Below, piece by piece: positions 33,247 through 42,341 of a stretch of 64,000 nt of DNA. The notes below the pieces were generated by a model. That model did no database searches and was not told the origin of the DNA. It saw only the letters and a program-made list of their open reading frames with translations. Within the stretch, counting starts at the first letter, position 1, and every line of letters starts with the position of its first letter. This DNA comes from CAVQGZ01 sp942491665 (GTDB lineage: Bacteria; Actinomycetota; Actinomycetes; Jiangellales; Jiangellaceae): contig CALOBR010000021.1 in the NCBI GenBank assembly GCA_942491665.1, positions 248,001 through 312,000 of the forward strand, given 5' to 3'. The translations under genes and the position numbers were made by a program.

Positions 33247-34995
33247 ATGACAGGCAAGCACCGCAGTACCGCTGTGGTGGTGGCGCTGGCGTTGGTCGTG
33301 GCCGGCTGTACCAGCAGCGACGAGCCCAGCGCCCCGGACGACGCAAGCGCAGGCGGCACCATGTACGCGTTGGTGCCGGCCGAAGAGGTCACGGGCCTGG
33401 ACCCGCAGCGCATCTACGACGTCGAGGGTTTCAACCTTGCGACGTCGTTCCTGCTGCGTTCGCTCGTCATGCTCGATCCCGACGACGAGGGCTCCTCGTC
33501 GGGTCTGCTTCCCGACCTCGCCACCGACACCGGCCGGCCGAACGAGGACGCGAGCGTGTGGCAGTTCACCCTGCGCGACGGGGCCACCTTCGAGGACGGG
33601 ACCGCCGTGGAGTGCGAGCATGTGGCATACGGCGTGTCGCGCTCGTTCGCCCTGGACGTGATCACTGACGGCCCCACCTGGCTGGTGGACATGCTCGACA
33701 TCCCGGTGCTCGACGACGGGACGTCGGCCTACAAGGGGCCCTACGCAGCCGAGGGTCAGGACTTCTTCGAACAAGCAGTGACCTGTGACGGGTCCACGAT
33801 CACGTTTCGGCTCAAGCAGCCGCAGGGCGACTTCAACCAGGTAGCCGCGTTCCCGGCACTCGGCCCCGTCAAGCCCGAGGCCGACACCGCGGAGGGCTAC
33901 AACGACGCTCCGCTTGCCACGGGGCCCTACCGGGTCGAGGGCTACGACAAGGGTCAGCGACTGGTCCTCGTACGTAGTGAGGCCTGGGACCGGGCCACCG
34001 ACCCTCATCGGCCCGCCTACCCCGACCGGGTGGAGTTCGTCTTGGGGCTCGGCCCAGCCGCAATCGACGAGCAGATCATCACCGGCCGTGGCAACGGTCG
34101 CTTCGCTGTCCCGGCGGGCGGCGGCATGCAAGCATCGAACCTCGAACGCGTCTTCAGCGACGACTCGATGGCCGACCGCCGCCTCGACGTCCTCGACCCC
34201 TTCGTCATGTACGTCGCGATCAACACGACCAGGGTGCCCGTGCTGGAGCACCGACAGGCGATCCTCGCGGCGGTGAACCGCTCGGCGATCCTCACGGCGA
34301 GCGGTGGAACCTTCGCCGGTGAAGAAGCTGATGGGGTCGTCAAGCCGACGCTGGCCGATGACTACGCCCCGACCGAGCTGTGGACCGGTCTGCTGGGCCG
34401 CGACGTCCCCCCTGAGGGAGATCCCGACCTGGCTCGCGAGCTGATCGAGGCGTCCGGCGAACCGATGCCCGAGCTGGTCTTCGACTACCCGTCGGTCGAC
34501 GACGGCGGTGACCGGTCACACCTGGCGTTCCTCCAGGGGCTCACCGATGCCGGGATACCGGTGCGACCGAACCCGATCCCGCCGGATCTCTACTACGGGA
34601 CCGTGCTCGACCCTGCGGCGCAGGGTCACCTGTCCTGGGGCGGGTGGGGCCCGGACTGGGCCAACGCCTCCACCGTCATCGCGCCGCTGTTCGGCGCCCA
34701 GGGAAGCTTCAACCTGTCCCGGGTCAACCAGGGCGGTCTTGCTGACGAGACCTTCCAGGCTGCGATCGAGCGGGGACTGTCCACTGCCGACCGGCAGGAG
34801 CAGGCCCAGATCTGGCAAGACCTCAACCGGCGGGCGATGGAGCTCGCCCTCGTCGCGCCCACCCTCTTCACCCGTACGCAGACCATGTGGGGGTCCGGGC
34901 TCGGTGGTGTCGAGTGGTCGGACGCATGGGGCGCGACGCCGCTGCTCAACGTCTACGTCCGAGACGGCGCCCCCGCCACCGACACGCCGCAGTGA
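33247..34995 (+). CDS. ABC transporter substrate-binding lipoprotein (family 5, peptide type)
   Basis: A 582-residue extracellular binding protein. The signal peptide ends in a lipobox (VVAGC, lipidated Cys21). The mature part has family-5 (DppA/OppA) marks: GLDPQRIYDVEGFNLATS, SVWQFTLRDGATFEDGTAVE, ATGPYRVEGYDKGQRLVLVR and GGWGPDWAN near residue 463. The ATG at 33247 is chosen for GGGGAGG 9 bases upstream and for the signal peptide; an upstream start at 33199 lacks both. No permease or ATPase gene is adjacent, so it is an orphan. Ligand is probably a peptide; family members also bind sugars or nickel. Confidence 0.87.
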   Translation: MTGKHRSTAVVVALALVVAGCTSSDEPSAPDDASAGGTMYALVPAEEVTGLDPQRIYDVEGFNLATSFLLRSLVMLDPDDEGSSSGLLPDLATDTGRPNEDASVWQFTLRDGATFEDGTAVECEHVAYGVSRSFALDVITDGPTWLVDMLDIPVLDDGTSAYKGPYAAEGQDFFEQAVTCDGSTITFRLKQPQGDFNQVAAFPALGPVKPEADTAEGYNDAPLATGPYRVEGYDKGQRLVLVRSEAWDRATDPHRPAYPDRVEFVLGLGPAAIDEQIITGRGNGRFAVPAGGGMQASNLERVFSDDSMADRRLDVLDPFVMYVAINTTRVPVLEHRQAILAAVNRSAILTASGGTFAGEEADGVVKPTLADDYAPTELWTGLLGRDVPPEGDPDLARELIEASGEPMPELVFDYPSVDDGGDRSHLAFLQGLTDAGIPVRPNPIPPDLYYGTVLDPAAQGHLSWGGWGPDWANASTVIAPLFGAQGSFNLSRVNQGGLADETFQAAIERGLSTADRQEQAQIWQDLNRRAMELALVAPTLFTRTQTMWGSGLGGVEWSDAWGATPLLNVYVRDGAPATDTPQ

Positions 34996-35016
34996 CGTCG
35001 CCTGGCCCCCACGTCA
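34993..35016. terminator. Candidate convergent terminator
   Basis: TGACGT (34993-34998) and ACGTCA (35011-35016) form a 6-base stem with a 12-base loop. Both convergent stop codons lie in the stem. Only 18 bases separate the genes. Confidence 0.35.
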
Positions 35017-37869
35017 TCCACCCCGTGCGACGACCAGCCCCGCATCCCTGGCCCAGCGGGCAGCATCGTGACGGGTGTGCGTCTGCGTCTTGGTCAGGAT
35101 GTTGGAGATGTGGACGCCGGCCGTGCTGGTGCTGATGAACAAGGTCTCGGCGATCTGGCTGTTGGTAAGGCCCTGATCGACGAGCAGCAGGATCTCCACC
35201 TCCCGAGGCGTGAGCCCAGCCGGCGCGGGCCTCTTCTCGACTCGTCTCCGGACTGCATCGATCTCGTCGAGCTGGGGCCGCGAGCCGAGACGCCGCGCGA
35301 GCTCCTCGGCGGTGTCGAGGGCGTCGGCGGCCTCGGTGCGACGAGGGGTGGCCTCGGCAAGGCGGATGAGGGTGTCGACGCGCCAGTAGACGGGTGCGGT
35401 GTCGGCCATGCCGGCAGCCGCTGCGCGCCACGCCTCGGCGGGGTCGACGCCGTCCATGCTCGCCAGTGTCGCGTCGAGGACTCCGATGACCGGGTAGTGG
35501 GGGAGCAGCCGCCGATAGAACTGGCGCAGCGCATCGAGCACCTCGACGACCTCGGAGTCGCTGTCCAGCGTTGGCCGGCTCAGCCGCACGTAGCGGGCGA
35601 GTGGGTAGACATCGCGCGGGTCGACGAGGTCGCCTTCGTGACCGGAGTGCAGGCCCTGTCGAAACGAGGGAAGGAGGAGGTCGGCAGCCGCCGCTGGTCC
35701 GTCGTCGAGCCAGACCAGCCAGGCCCGTTCGTCCATGGCCGCAGTCTCCGGGTCGGCGTACCGGGACGGGACGAAGGAGGCCAGCTCGGTGCGGGCGGAG
35801 TCGACGTCGCCTCGGATCAGGGCGACATCGGCCCGGATCATGCAGCAGTCGTTGACGAACCCGTGGTCACCGACGATCTCCTGCGCCTCGTGCGTCATCC
35901 GCACGGCCGCATCGAGATCGCCGGAGTCGACGCTGAGCCCGGCACCGAGGATCAGGAGCCCTGAGACGGACAGATGCCTGTCCATGCCGCGCCGGCGGGC
36001 GATTCCCACGTAGTGCCTGACGAGATCCATGGCTTGGTCTGGTCGGCCCAGCACTACGGTGGTGTTCACCAGCGCGGCCGTGGTGTGCATCATGGCGTCG
36101 TAGTCGCCGGCGTCGTCGGCCAGAGCGATCGCCGCACGAAAGATCTCGGACTTGCGCTGCACCTCATCCAGTCCCAGGGATCCGCCGAGGCTGCGAAGGG
36201 CCAGTGCCTCGTCGGCGGCGTTTCTGCTCGCCCGCGCCAGGCGGGCTGCCTCTGCGGCCATCTCAGCCAGGCCGTCGCGCCTGCCGATGTTGTGCCAGGC
36301 CTCCGCCCACGCACCGAGCAGACGGCCGCGGATGGCGTCGTGGCCGTCGTCTGGCAGCACCTCCTTGGCGCGCTGGAAGTATGGCTCGGCGTCGCCGTCA
36401 CGCCACGGAAACTCCAACCTTCCTCGTGAGATGAGAAGGGAGGCGACTGTCTCGGGGTCGCCCGTCCCGCCGACGAGCTCGAGCGCTGTCTCGAGCCGCG
36501 CGGCGGCCTGCTCGTACCCGCCGGCCAGCTCGTAGGAGTGGGCTGCCTCGCCCAGCACGCCGACCAGGTCGGCCGGGATGCCCTCGACGTCGGCCACGGG
36601 CCAGAGGGCGACGACGCGGTCCAGCAGCTCCGCGCGGGTACCGGGAGCGTCGAGACGCTTGGCCGCCTGCGCCCCTTTCCACGCTGCATGCAGGGCCGCT
36701 CCGGGCTCCGATGCCTGGTCCCAGTGGTAGGCCACGGCGAGGGCAGTCTGCGGGCTGCGCGACGTGGTGCTGGCGAGCCCCGAGGCCCAGGCGCGGTGCA
36801 GGGACCGCCGTCGCCCCAGGTCGAGTGCCTCGCGAGCAGCGTCGCCAATCAGTGGGTGGCGCAGAGCGACGCGGCCGCCAGGGGTCACGACCAGCACCGC
36901 CCTGGCCCGTGCCTCGCTCAGGCAGGCGTCGAGCTGGGTCTCCGTCAGCCCCGTTGCAGCGAGGACGTCGTCGTAGCGAAGAGGCGGGTCACCGACGGCC
37001 ACCGCGTCGACGAGGTCGCGCGCCGGCGGTGACAGCCCATCCAGCCTCTCGAGCAGAAGCCCGCGAAGCGAGTCGGGCAGCGTCTGCGCGCCCGCCGCAG
37101 CCACGAGCTCCTCGAGGTACAGCGGGTTTCCCCCGCTCTGCGCCACGACACGGGCGACGTCGAGCGGCGCGCCATCATGCTCACTCCCGGATGAGCCCTC
37201 GGCCAGCGCTTCGGCCAGTCGGGCCGCATCCGCGGGCGCCAGCTCGGGCACCTCGATCGTGGTGGCGTGCGGCAGCCTGCTGGCAGCGGTGACGAGCTGG
37301 GCGGTGGTCGGGTAGCCGGCGCGAGCAGTCGCGACGACCGTCACCGCGGCATCGTCGAGCGTGACGGCCAGGTAGCGCAGCATGTCGAGGGTCGCCTTGT
37401 CGGCCCAGTGGACGTCCTCCACGACGACCAGCAGGGGCTCGGCATCGGCGAGCTGCTCCAGCAGGTGCCGCACGCCGGCGAACAGCTGCCGCTGATCCAC
37501 CAGGCCGGTCGTCGCCGCGTTGCCGCCGTTGGCCAGCGCGGGTTCGAGCACGGCCAGCATCGGCAGGTACGCACCCGCCGCCTCGAGCACCACGTCGGCC
37601 CCGAGTCGCCGGTAGGCCCGGTGCACCAGGCCCTGCACCGGAGCCAAGTCAACGGCCGACCCCGCCAGCTCCAGACAGTGCGTCACGAGCACCTGAGCTG
37701 AGTCATCGACAGCCGCCATCAGCTCGCTCACCAGGCGCGACTTGCCCACACCGGGCTCGCCCACGACCAGCACCAGGCTGGGCCGACCTGTCCGGGCCGA
37801 ATCAAGCTGCGCTCGAAGCAGCCCCATCTGGTCTGCTCTGCCCACAAATGGTGCTGGCACCCCGGTCAC
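35014..37869 (-). CDS. Large ATP-binding LuxR-family regulator (LAL-like)
   Basis: A 951-residue regulator. The N-terminal AAA-type domain has FVGRADQMGLLR, Walker A GEPGVGKS (about residues 37-44) and VVEDVHWADKATLD (Walker B region). A long alpha-helical TPR-like middle follows, and a C-terminal LuxR helix-turn-helix ends the protein (LTPREVEILLLVDQGLTNSQ then STSTAGVHISNILTKT). The GTG at 37869 with GGAGGTGGG directly upstream is a clear start. LAL proteins often activate antibiotic or catabolic genes, but no such cluster adjoins it. A direct-repeat pair lies 63 bases upstream of its start. Confidence 0.87.
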   Translation of the reverse strand: MTGVPAPFVGRADQMGLLRAQLDSARTGRPSLVLVVGEPGVGKSRLVSELMAAVDDSAQVLVTHCLELAGSAVDLAPVQGLVHRAYRRLGADVVLEAAGAYLPMLAVLEPALANGGNAATTGLVDQRQLFAGVRHLLEQLADAEPLLVVVEDVHWADKATLDMLRYLAVTLDDAAVTVVATARAGYPTTAQLVTAASRLPHATTIEVPELAPADAARLAEALAEGSSGSEHDGAPLDVARVVAQSGGNPLYLEELVAAAGAQTLPDSLRGLLLERLDGLSPPARDLVDAVAVGDPPLRYDDVLAATGLTETQLDACLSEARARAVLVVTPGGRVALRHPLIGDAAREALDLGRRRSLHRAWASGLASTTSRSPQTALAVAYHWDQASEPGAALHAAWKGAQAAKRLDAPGTRAELLDRVVALWPVADVEGIPADLVGVLGEAAHSYELAGGYEQAAARLETALELVGGTGDPETVASLLISRGRLEFPWRDGDAEPYFQRAKEVLPDDGHDAIRGRLLGAWAEAWHNIGRRDGLAEMAAEAARLARASRNAADEALALRSLGGSLGLDEVQRKSEIFRAAIALADDAGDYDAMMHTTAALVNTTVVLGRPDQAMDLVRHYVGIARRRGMDRHLSVSGLLILGAGLSVDSGDLDAAVRMTHEAQEIVGDHGFVNDCCMIRADVALIRGDVDSARTELASFVPSRYADPETAAMDERAWLVWLDDGPAAAADLLLPSFRQGLHSGHEGDLVDPRDVYPLARYVRLSRPTLDSDSEVVEVLDALRQFYRRLLPHYPVIGVLDATLASMDGVDPAEAWRAAAAGMADTAPVYWRVDTLIRLAEATPRRTEAADALDTAEELARRLGSRPQLDEIDAVRRRVEKRPAPAGLTPREVEILLLVDQGLTNSQIAETLFISTSTAGVHISNILTKTQTHTRHDAARWARDAGLVVARGG

Positions 37870-37931
37870 CCCACCTCCGTGCGCATTCAGCTCGACAGAG
37901 CCGCAGCCCGTCGTAGTGACGCCCTTCAGGC

Positions 37932-37963
37932 ATCTAAACAGCCCAGCACCCAATCTGAACAGC
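37932..37963. promoter_or_regulatory. Direct repeat pair with two-helical-turn spacing
   Basis: ATCTAAACAGC (37932-37942) and ATCTGAACAGC (37953-37963) match at 10 of 11 positions, 21 bases apart centre to centre. They lie in the 170-base region between the divergent LAL-type regulator and a small secreted protein gene. Candidate binding site for that regulator. Confidence 0.45.
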
Positions 37964-38039
37964 AACGCCTCATGTGCCCACCCCCCCGGCCGCGCGAACC
38001 TCGTGGATGTCAGAACCACCCTCGTCCTGGGAGAACACC

Positions 38040-38255
38040 ATGAGCACCATCGCTCGCCGCATCACCGCCGTCGTCACCGCTGGGCTGCTCACCGCTGCCC
38101 TCGCCACCACCCCGGCATCAGCGCTACGCCTGGTCCCCCCGGACCTGCCGCGCGACGTGCCCGTCGTCGAGCTACGCGAGGACCCCTCGTTGCTGATGAC
38201 CACCGGCAGGCTCGCCGCGCACCTGTCGCAGCTGGCCGAACGCCCGGTCGGCTAG
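38040..38255 (+). CDS. Small secreted protein
   Basis: A 71-residue protein with a signal peptide: basic start MSTIARRI, hydrophobic VVTAGLLTAALA, and likely cleavage after TPASA near residue 22. The mature part of about 50 residues is acidic and Leu-rich (DVPVVELREDPSLLMTTGRL) and has no cysteine. The ATG has GGGAG 7 bases upstream. It is divergent from the LAL-type regulator with a direct-repeat motif between them, so it may be a target of that regulator (inference). No family recognised. Confidence 0.5.
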   Translation: MSTIARRITAVVTAGLLTAALATTPASALRLVPPDLPRDVPVVELREDPSLLMTTGRLAAHLSQLAERPVG

Positions 38256-38300
38256 CCCCCGGGTTCGCCAGCACGGGCAGGCCCGCGCGAGAATGGCCGC

Positions 38301-39230
38301 ATGAGCCAGCCACCTCTTGGACCTGCCCTGCACGGCGCTGTCGACCTGTCCGCCCTCCGCAACCGCCCGGCCCCCGGTTCGGCGCCCGCGGCTGGTGCGG
38401 CGGCACCCGGCCAGGCAAGCCCGTTCGTCCTCGACGTCACCGAGGCGACGTTCGAGGCGGACGTGCTCGTGCAGTCGCAGACCGTCCCGGTCGTCATCGA
38501 CTTCTGGGCCGAGTGGTGCGGGCCGTGCAAGCAGCTCTCCCCGGTTCTGGAGAGCCTGGCCGCCGAGTACGGAGGCCGGTTCGTGCTCGCCAAGATCGAC
38601 GTCGACTCCAACCAGCGCATCGCCCAGGCGGCCCAGGTGCAGTCGATCCCCATGGTCGTCGGGGTGATCGGCGGACAGGTGGTGCCCCTGTTCAACGGGG
38701 CCTACCCCGAGCCGCAGGTGCGCCAGTACCTCGACGAGCTGATCAAGGTCGCCAACGCCAACGGCGTCACGGGAACAGCCCAGGCTGCGACACCGGTGGA
38801 GGCCGAGCCGGTCGAGGAGGTCGTCGACCCCCGCTGGGACGCCGCGGCCGACGCCATCGACCAGGGCGACCTCGACGGCGCCGCTGCCGCTTTCCGCTCG
38901 CTGCTGGCCGACATGCCGGGCGACCCGGACGCGACGGCCGGGCTCGCCCAGGTCGAGCTGATGCAGCGCGTGACCGGCGTCGACCCGGCGCTGATCGCCC
39001 GGGCCGACGCCGACCCGAGCGACGTGGACGCGGCCTGCGCAGCAGCCGATGCCGACCTCGCCGCCGGTGACCTCGACGCCGCCTTCGCCCGCATGGTCGA
39101 GGCGGTGCGTCTCACCGAGGCCGACGCGCGGACGAAGGCACGTGAGCACCTCATCGGTCTGTTCGACCTGGTCGGCGACGACCCGCGGGTGGCGAAGGCG
39201 CGCGTGGCCCTGGCCAACGCGCTCTTCTAG
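38301..39230 (+). CDS. Thioredoxin-TPR co-chaperone (YbbN/CnoX-like)
   Basis: A 309-residue protein. A Pro/Ala-rich N-terminal 40 residues precedes a thioredoxin domain with an intact WCGPC active site (Cys73 and Cys76) and the cis-proline in QSIPMVVG. The C-terminal half (about residues 175-309) is a TPR-like helical repeat region, as in E. coli YbbN/CnoX, which holds client proteins under oxidative stress. It corresponds by content to M. tuberculosis Rv1324, which there lies between the thiolase and glgB-glgE genes; here the same neighbours are farther apart. Confidence 0.88.
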   Translation: MSQPPLGPALHGAVDLSALRNRPAPGSAPAAGAAAPGQASPFVLDVTEATFEADVLVQSQTVPVVIDFWAEWCGPCKQLSPVLESLAAEYGGRFVLAKIDVDSNQRIAQAAQVQSIPMVVGVIGGQVVPLFNGAYPEPQVRQYLDELIKVANANGVTGTAQAATPVEAEPVEEVVDPRWDAAADAIDQGDLDGAAAAFRSLLADMPGDPDATAGLAQVELMQRVTGVDPALIARADADPSDVDAACAAADADLAAGDLDAAFARMVEAVRLTEADARTKAREHLIGLFDLVGDDPRVAKARVALANALF

Positions 39231-39244
39231 TCCTCCCACGTGCG

Positions 39245-40303
39245 ATGGCGCCTCGGGTGGAGTCTGCCGGCGCCCTGCTGAGCATCGCCGACCGAGACGG
39301 CGAGTGGGCCTCGGTACGGCTCTCGTACCACCTGCGCGCGCCGTACCCGGACCGGTCGTTCGCACGTACGGACGACGGCTGGGGCTTGTGGTTGCCGCGT
39401 CCGCCGGTCGACCGGTTGGAGTACCTGCTCGAGGTGGGCGACCATCTGGGCGGCACGCACCTCGTGCCCGACCCGACCAACCCCCGCCGCGTCGGCGGCG
39501 TATTCGGCGAGCACAGCGTGCTGGAGTTCCCGGAGTACCAGGCGCCCGCGTGGCTCGGCTGGCACGCCCCGGACGGGGAACGGGTCGAGGTCGACCTGCC
39601 GCACGGACCAGGGCTGCGACGCGACCTGCCCGCGCAGGTGTGGTCGCCCAGCGGCCTCGGCGAGGCCCCGGCACCGATGCTGGTGGTGCATGACGGCCCG
39701 GAGATGGACGCCTACGCCGAGGTCACCCGCTACAGCGCCGCGATGGTCGCGGCCGGAGTGCTGCCGCCCCACCGCGTCGCGCTCCTGGCCCCGCTCGACC
39801 GCGACGCCTGGTACTCGGCCTCACCGGCGTACGCCCGGACGCTGAGCGACCACGCGGTGCCGACGCTGCTCGACGCGTGGCCCACGATGGGTCGCCCCGT
39901 GCTCGTCGGCGCGTCGCTGGGAGCGCTGGCCGGGCTGCACGCCGAGCTGGCAGGCCCGGGGACGTTCGGCGGACTCTTCCTGGCGTCGGGGTCGTACTTC
40001 TCGATGCGCTACGACAGCCACGAGCAGCAGTTCGGTCGGTTCTACCGCATCGCCTCGGCCGTCGAGCGCATCGTGGACGCGCCGACATGCTCCACCGCGA
40101 CACCGATCGTCCTCGCCTGCGGGACGGGTGAGGAGAACTGGGAGAACAACCGGGCCATGGTCACCGCGCTGCGTCGGGCCGGGGCGTCGGTGACGTGGCG
40201 GAGCTTCGCCGACGGGCACACATGGGTCGGGTGGCGAGACGCGCTCGACCCGGCACTGACGAGCCTGCTCGGCTCGCTGTGGGGCGAACCGACGCCAGGC
40301 TAG
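39245..40303 (+). CDS. Enterochelin-esterase-like alpha/beta hydrolase
   Basis: A 352-residue cytoplasmic protein with no signal peptide. The N-terminal 110 residues look like a beta-sandwich of the Fes/carbohydrate-binding-module-48 kind (WLPRPPVDRLEYLLEVGD). The hydrolase domain has LVVHDGPEMDAY, nucleophile Ser224 in LVGASLGALAGL and His325 in DGHTWVGW. The family includes siderophore esterases and many uncharacterised enzymes; no siderophore genes are nearby. First gene of a four-gene group with a second esterase, an ATP-grasp enzyme and a DUF5995 protein. Confidence 0.8.
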   Translation: MAPRVESAGALLSIADRDGEWASVRLSYHLRAPYPDRSFARTDDGWGLWLPRPPVDRLEYLLEVGDHLGGTHLVPDPTNPRRVGGVFGEHSVLEFPEYQAPAWLGWHAPDGERVEVDLPHGPGLRRDLPAQVWSPSGLGEAPAPMLVVHDGPEMDAYAEVTRYSAAMVAAGVLPPHRVALLAPLDRDAWYSASPAYARTLSDHAVPTLLDAWPTMGRPVLVGASLGALAGLHAELAGPGTFGGLFLASGSYFSMRYDSHEQQFGRFYRIASAVERIVDAPTCSTATPIVLACGTGEENWENNRAMVTALRRAGASVTWRSFADGHTWVGWRDALDPALTSLLGSLWGEPTPG

Positions 40304-40314
40304 GCTCGCCGACC

Positions 40315-41061
40315 ATGAGGCGTGAGGCGCACGAGGTCTGGGCGCCGAGCCTGGGTGCCAGCGGCACGGTGGTCGTCTACGGGCACTGGGGGCGACCCGT
40401 GCTGGTCTTCCCGTCCGAGCAGGGCCGGGCGTGGGACTTCGAGAACAACGGCATGGTGGCCGCGGTCGAAGACCTGATCGAGGACGGCCGGGTGAAGCTC
40501 TACTGCGTCGACGCCAACGACGAGATGAGCTGGTCGAACCGGTCGCTCCCGCTGGAGGAGCGGGCTCGCCAGCACGAGGCGTACGAGCAGTGGATCCTGG
40601 ACGACGTCGTCCCTCGCGTGCACGACGACTGCGGCGGCGTCGAAGACATCATCACCCTCGGCGCCAGCATGGGCGCCTACCACGCGCTGAACTTCGCCTT
40701 CAAGCGGGCTGACGTCTTCCCGCTCGCCATGTGCCTGTCCGGCAACTTCGACCCCGCCTCGTGGCACGGGTGGGGGGAGCGGGGCCAGGCCATGTACTTC
40801 AACAACCCCAGCGACTACGTCGGCCACCTGCACGGCGACCACCTGGCATGGCTTCAGTCCCGCCTGTCGGTGCTTCTCGTGGTCGGGCAGGGCGCCTGGG
40901 AGGTGCACCCGACCGGTGCGCTCCCGTCGACGCAGCACATGGCCGGGCTGCTCGCCGACAAGGGCATCCGCAGCGAGCTGGACATGTGGGGCGACGACTC
41001 CCCGCACGACTGGTCGTCGTGGGCTCGTCAGCTGCGTAAGCATCTTCCCCGGTTCTGCTAG
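40315..41061 (+). CDS. Esterase-superfamily protein (COG4947-like)
   Basis: A 248-residue alpha/beta hydrolase without signal peptide. The start MRREAHEVWAPSLG is followed by PVLVFPSEQGRAWDFENNGM. The nucleophile elbow is TLGASMGAYHALN (Ser118), and the likely catalytic His231 is in DSPHDWSSW. This is the COG4947 pattern, a group annotated only as esterase superfamily and, as recalled, often next to ATP-grasp genes. A TAGGCT box 8 bases before the ATG suggests it may also be transcribed on its own. It lies 8 bases upstream of the ATP-grasp gene. Confidence 0.8.
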   Translation: MRREAHEVWAPSLGASGTVVVYGHWGRPVLVFPSEQGRAWDFENNGMVAAVEDLIEDGRVKLYCVDANDEMSWSNRSLPLEERARQHEAYEQWILDDVVPRVHDDCGGVEDIITLGASMGAYHALNFAFKRADVFPLAMCLSGNFDPASWHGWGERGQAMYFNNPSDYVGHLHGDHLAWLQSRLSVLLVVGQGAWEVHPTGALPSTQHMAGLLADKGIRSELDMWGDDSPHDWSSWARQLRKHLPRFC

Positions 41062-41069
41062 GAGGACAC

Positions 41070-42341
41070 GTGCCTGACAGTCGAACGACTCACCACCTCG
41101 TCGGACTGCTGCTGGGCACCGAGCTCGACTGGCCCACGGCGTTCGAGGCCCTGGTGCGCGCGGTCGGTCCGGTCACCGACGGCCACGGCCGTACGCACGA
41201 GATCGACACGGAGCGGGTGACCATCGAGCCCTTCAACCTGCGGGACAAGCCCCGCCACGACCTGGTGATCGACCGGCTCGCCTACTGGTACTACCACCCG
41301 CGGGAGTGGCTGAAGAAGATCAACCTGATGGACGACGTGTACCTGCTGAACAGCCCGTTCACGTTCCAGTCCATGGAGAAGCACGCCGCCTACTGCGCCA
41401 TGATGCGGCTGGGTCTGAAGGTTCCCGAGACCATGCTGGTGCCGTACAAGAACCCGGTGGACCACGCGAAGTGGGCGTACACCTCGGCGGCCTACAACCA
41501 GGAGTTCGACCTGGAACGACTGGCCGGCGACCTGGGCTACCCGATGTACATGAAGCCGTTCGACGGGGGAGGGTGGCGTGGCGTCTCGCGCGTGAGCTCG
41601 GTCGACGACCTGCGCCACGCCTACGACGAGTCCGGCGAGATGCTCATGCACCTGCAGTCGGCGATGCCGCACGACGTCTTCGCCCGCGCCCTGTCGATCG
41701 GGCCGGAGACGATGGTGATGCGTTTTCGTCCCGACGAGCCGATGCACAACCGGTACGAGGTGCGTCACGACTTCTTGAGTGCCGAGGAGGGCGACGAGGC
41801 CGTCACGATCAGCCAGCTGGTGAACGCCTTCTTCCGCTGGGACTTCAACTCGTGCGAGATGCTGGTGGCGCACGACGGCCCCGACGGGCCAGAGCTCTAC
41901 CCGATCGACTACGCCAACGCCTGCCCCGACGTGGCGGTCACCTCGTTGCACTACTACTTCCCCTGGGCCATGAAGGCGCTGCTGAAGTGGACGGCCTTCT
42001 GCACCATCACCGGACGGGCACCTCAGCTCGACCTCAACACCCGTGACTACTACGCGGTCGCCGACCGAGACGACCTGACGTACCGCGAGAAGCTCACGGC
42101 CTACCGGCGCCTCTCCGACACCCACTTCGACACCGAGCGCTACGTCGACTTCTGCGACTCCCGCCTCGCCCACCTCGACGAGGTGGCGCTGGAGTGGTTC
42201 GCCGGAAAGGGGTTCGACCGCCTGCTGCTCGACACCGTCCGCGCCACCTACCCCGCGCACGAGCACGAGCAGTTCCTCGCGCACTTCCGCGGTCTGATCG
42301 GCATGTGGGTCAGCGACGAGTCGGCCCGGCTCGCCCGCTGA
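41070..42341 (+). CDS. ATP-grasp ligase-like enzyme of unknown substrate
   Basis: A 423-residue ATP-grasp protein. A pre-ATP-grasp region is followed by MEKHAAY with ATP-contacting Lys104, then YMKPFDGGGWRGV with Lys162 and the glycine-rich loop. Late metal ligands are in YPIDYANACPD (Asp280 and Asn283). Such enzymes join a carboxylate to an amine, thiol or other nucleophile through an acyl phosphate. The unusual sequence from residue 50 to 100 (YWYYHPREWLKKINLMDD) matches no characterised ligase known to me. GTG start with AGGAGGA 5 bases upstream. It overlaps the DUF5995 gene by one base. Confidence 0.8.
   Translation: MPDSRTTHHLVGLLLGTELDWPTAFEALVRAVGPVTDGHGRTHEIDTERVTIEPFNLRDKPRHDLVIDRLAYWYYHPREWLKKINLMDDVYLLNSPFTFQSMEKHAAYCAMMRLGLKVPETMLVPYKNPVDHAKWAYTSAAYNQEFDLERLAGDLGYPMYMKPFDGGGWRGVSRVSSVDDLRHAYDESGEMLMHLQSAMPHDVFARALSIGPETMVMRFRPDEPMHNRYEVRHDFLSAEEGDEAVTISQLVNAFFRWDFNSCEMLVAHDGPDGPELYPIDYANACPDVAVTSLHYYFPWAMKALLKWTAFCTITGRAPQLDLNTRDYYAVADRDDLTYREKLTAYRRLSDTHFDTERYVDFCDSRLAHLDEVALEWFAGKGFDRLLLDTVRATYPAHEHEQFLAHFRGLIGMWVSDESARLAR

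Noticed and set aside
35014..37869. LAL-type regulator as the marker of a biosynthetic gene cluster
   Set aside because: No polyketide, peptide synthetase or RiPP genes lie nearby; its targets cannot be deduced from context.
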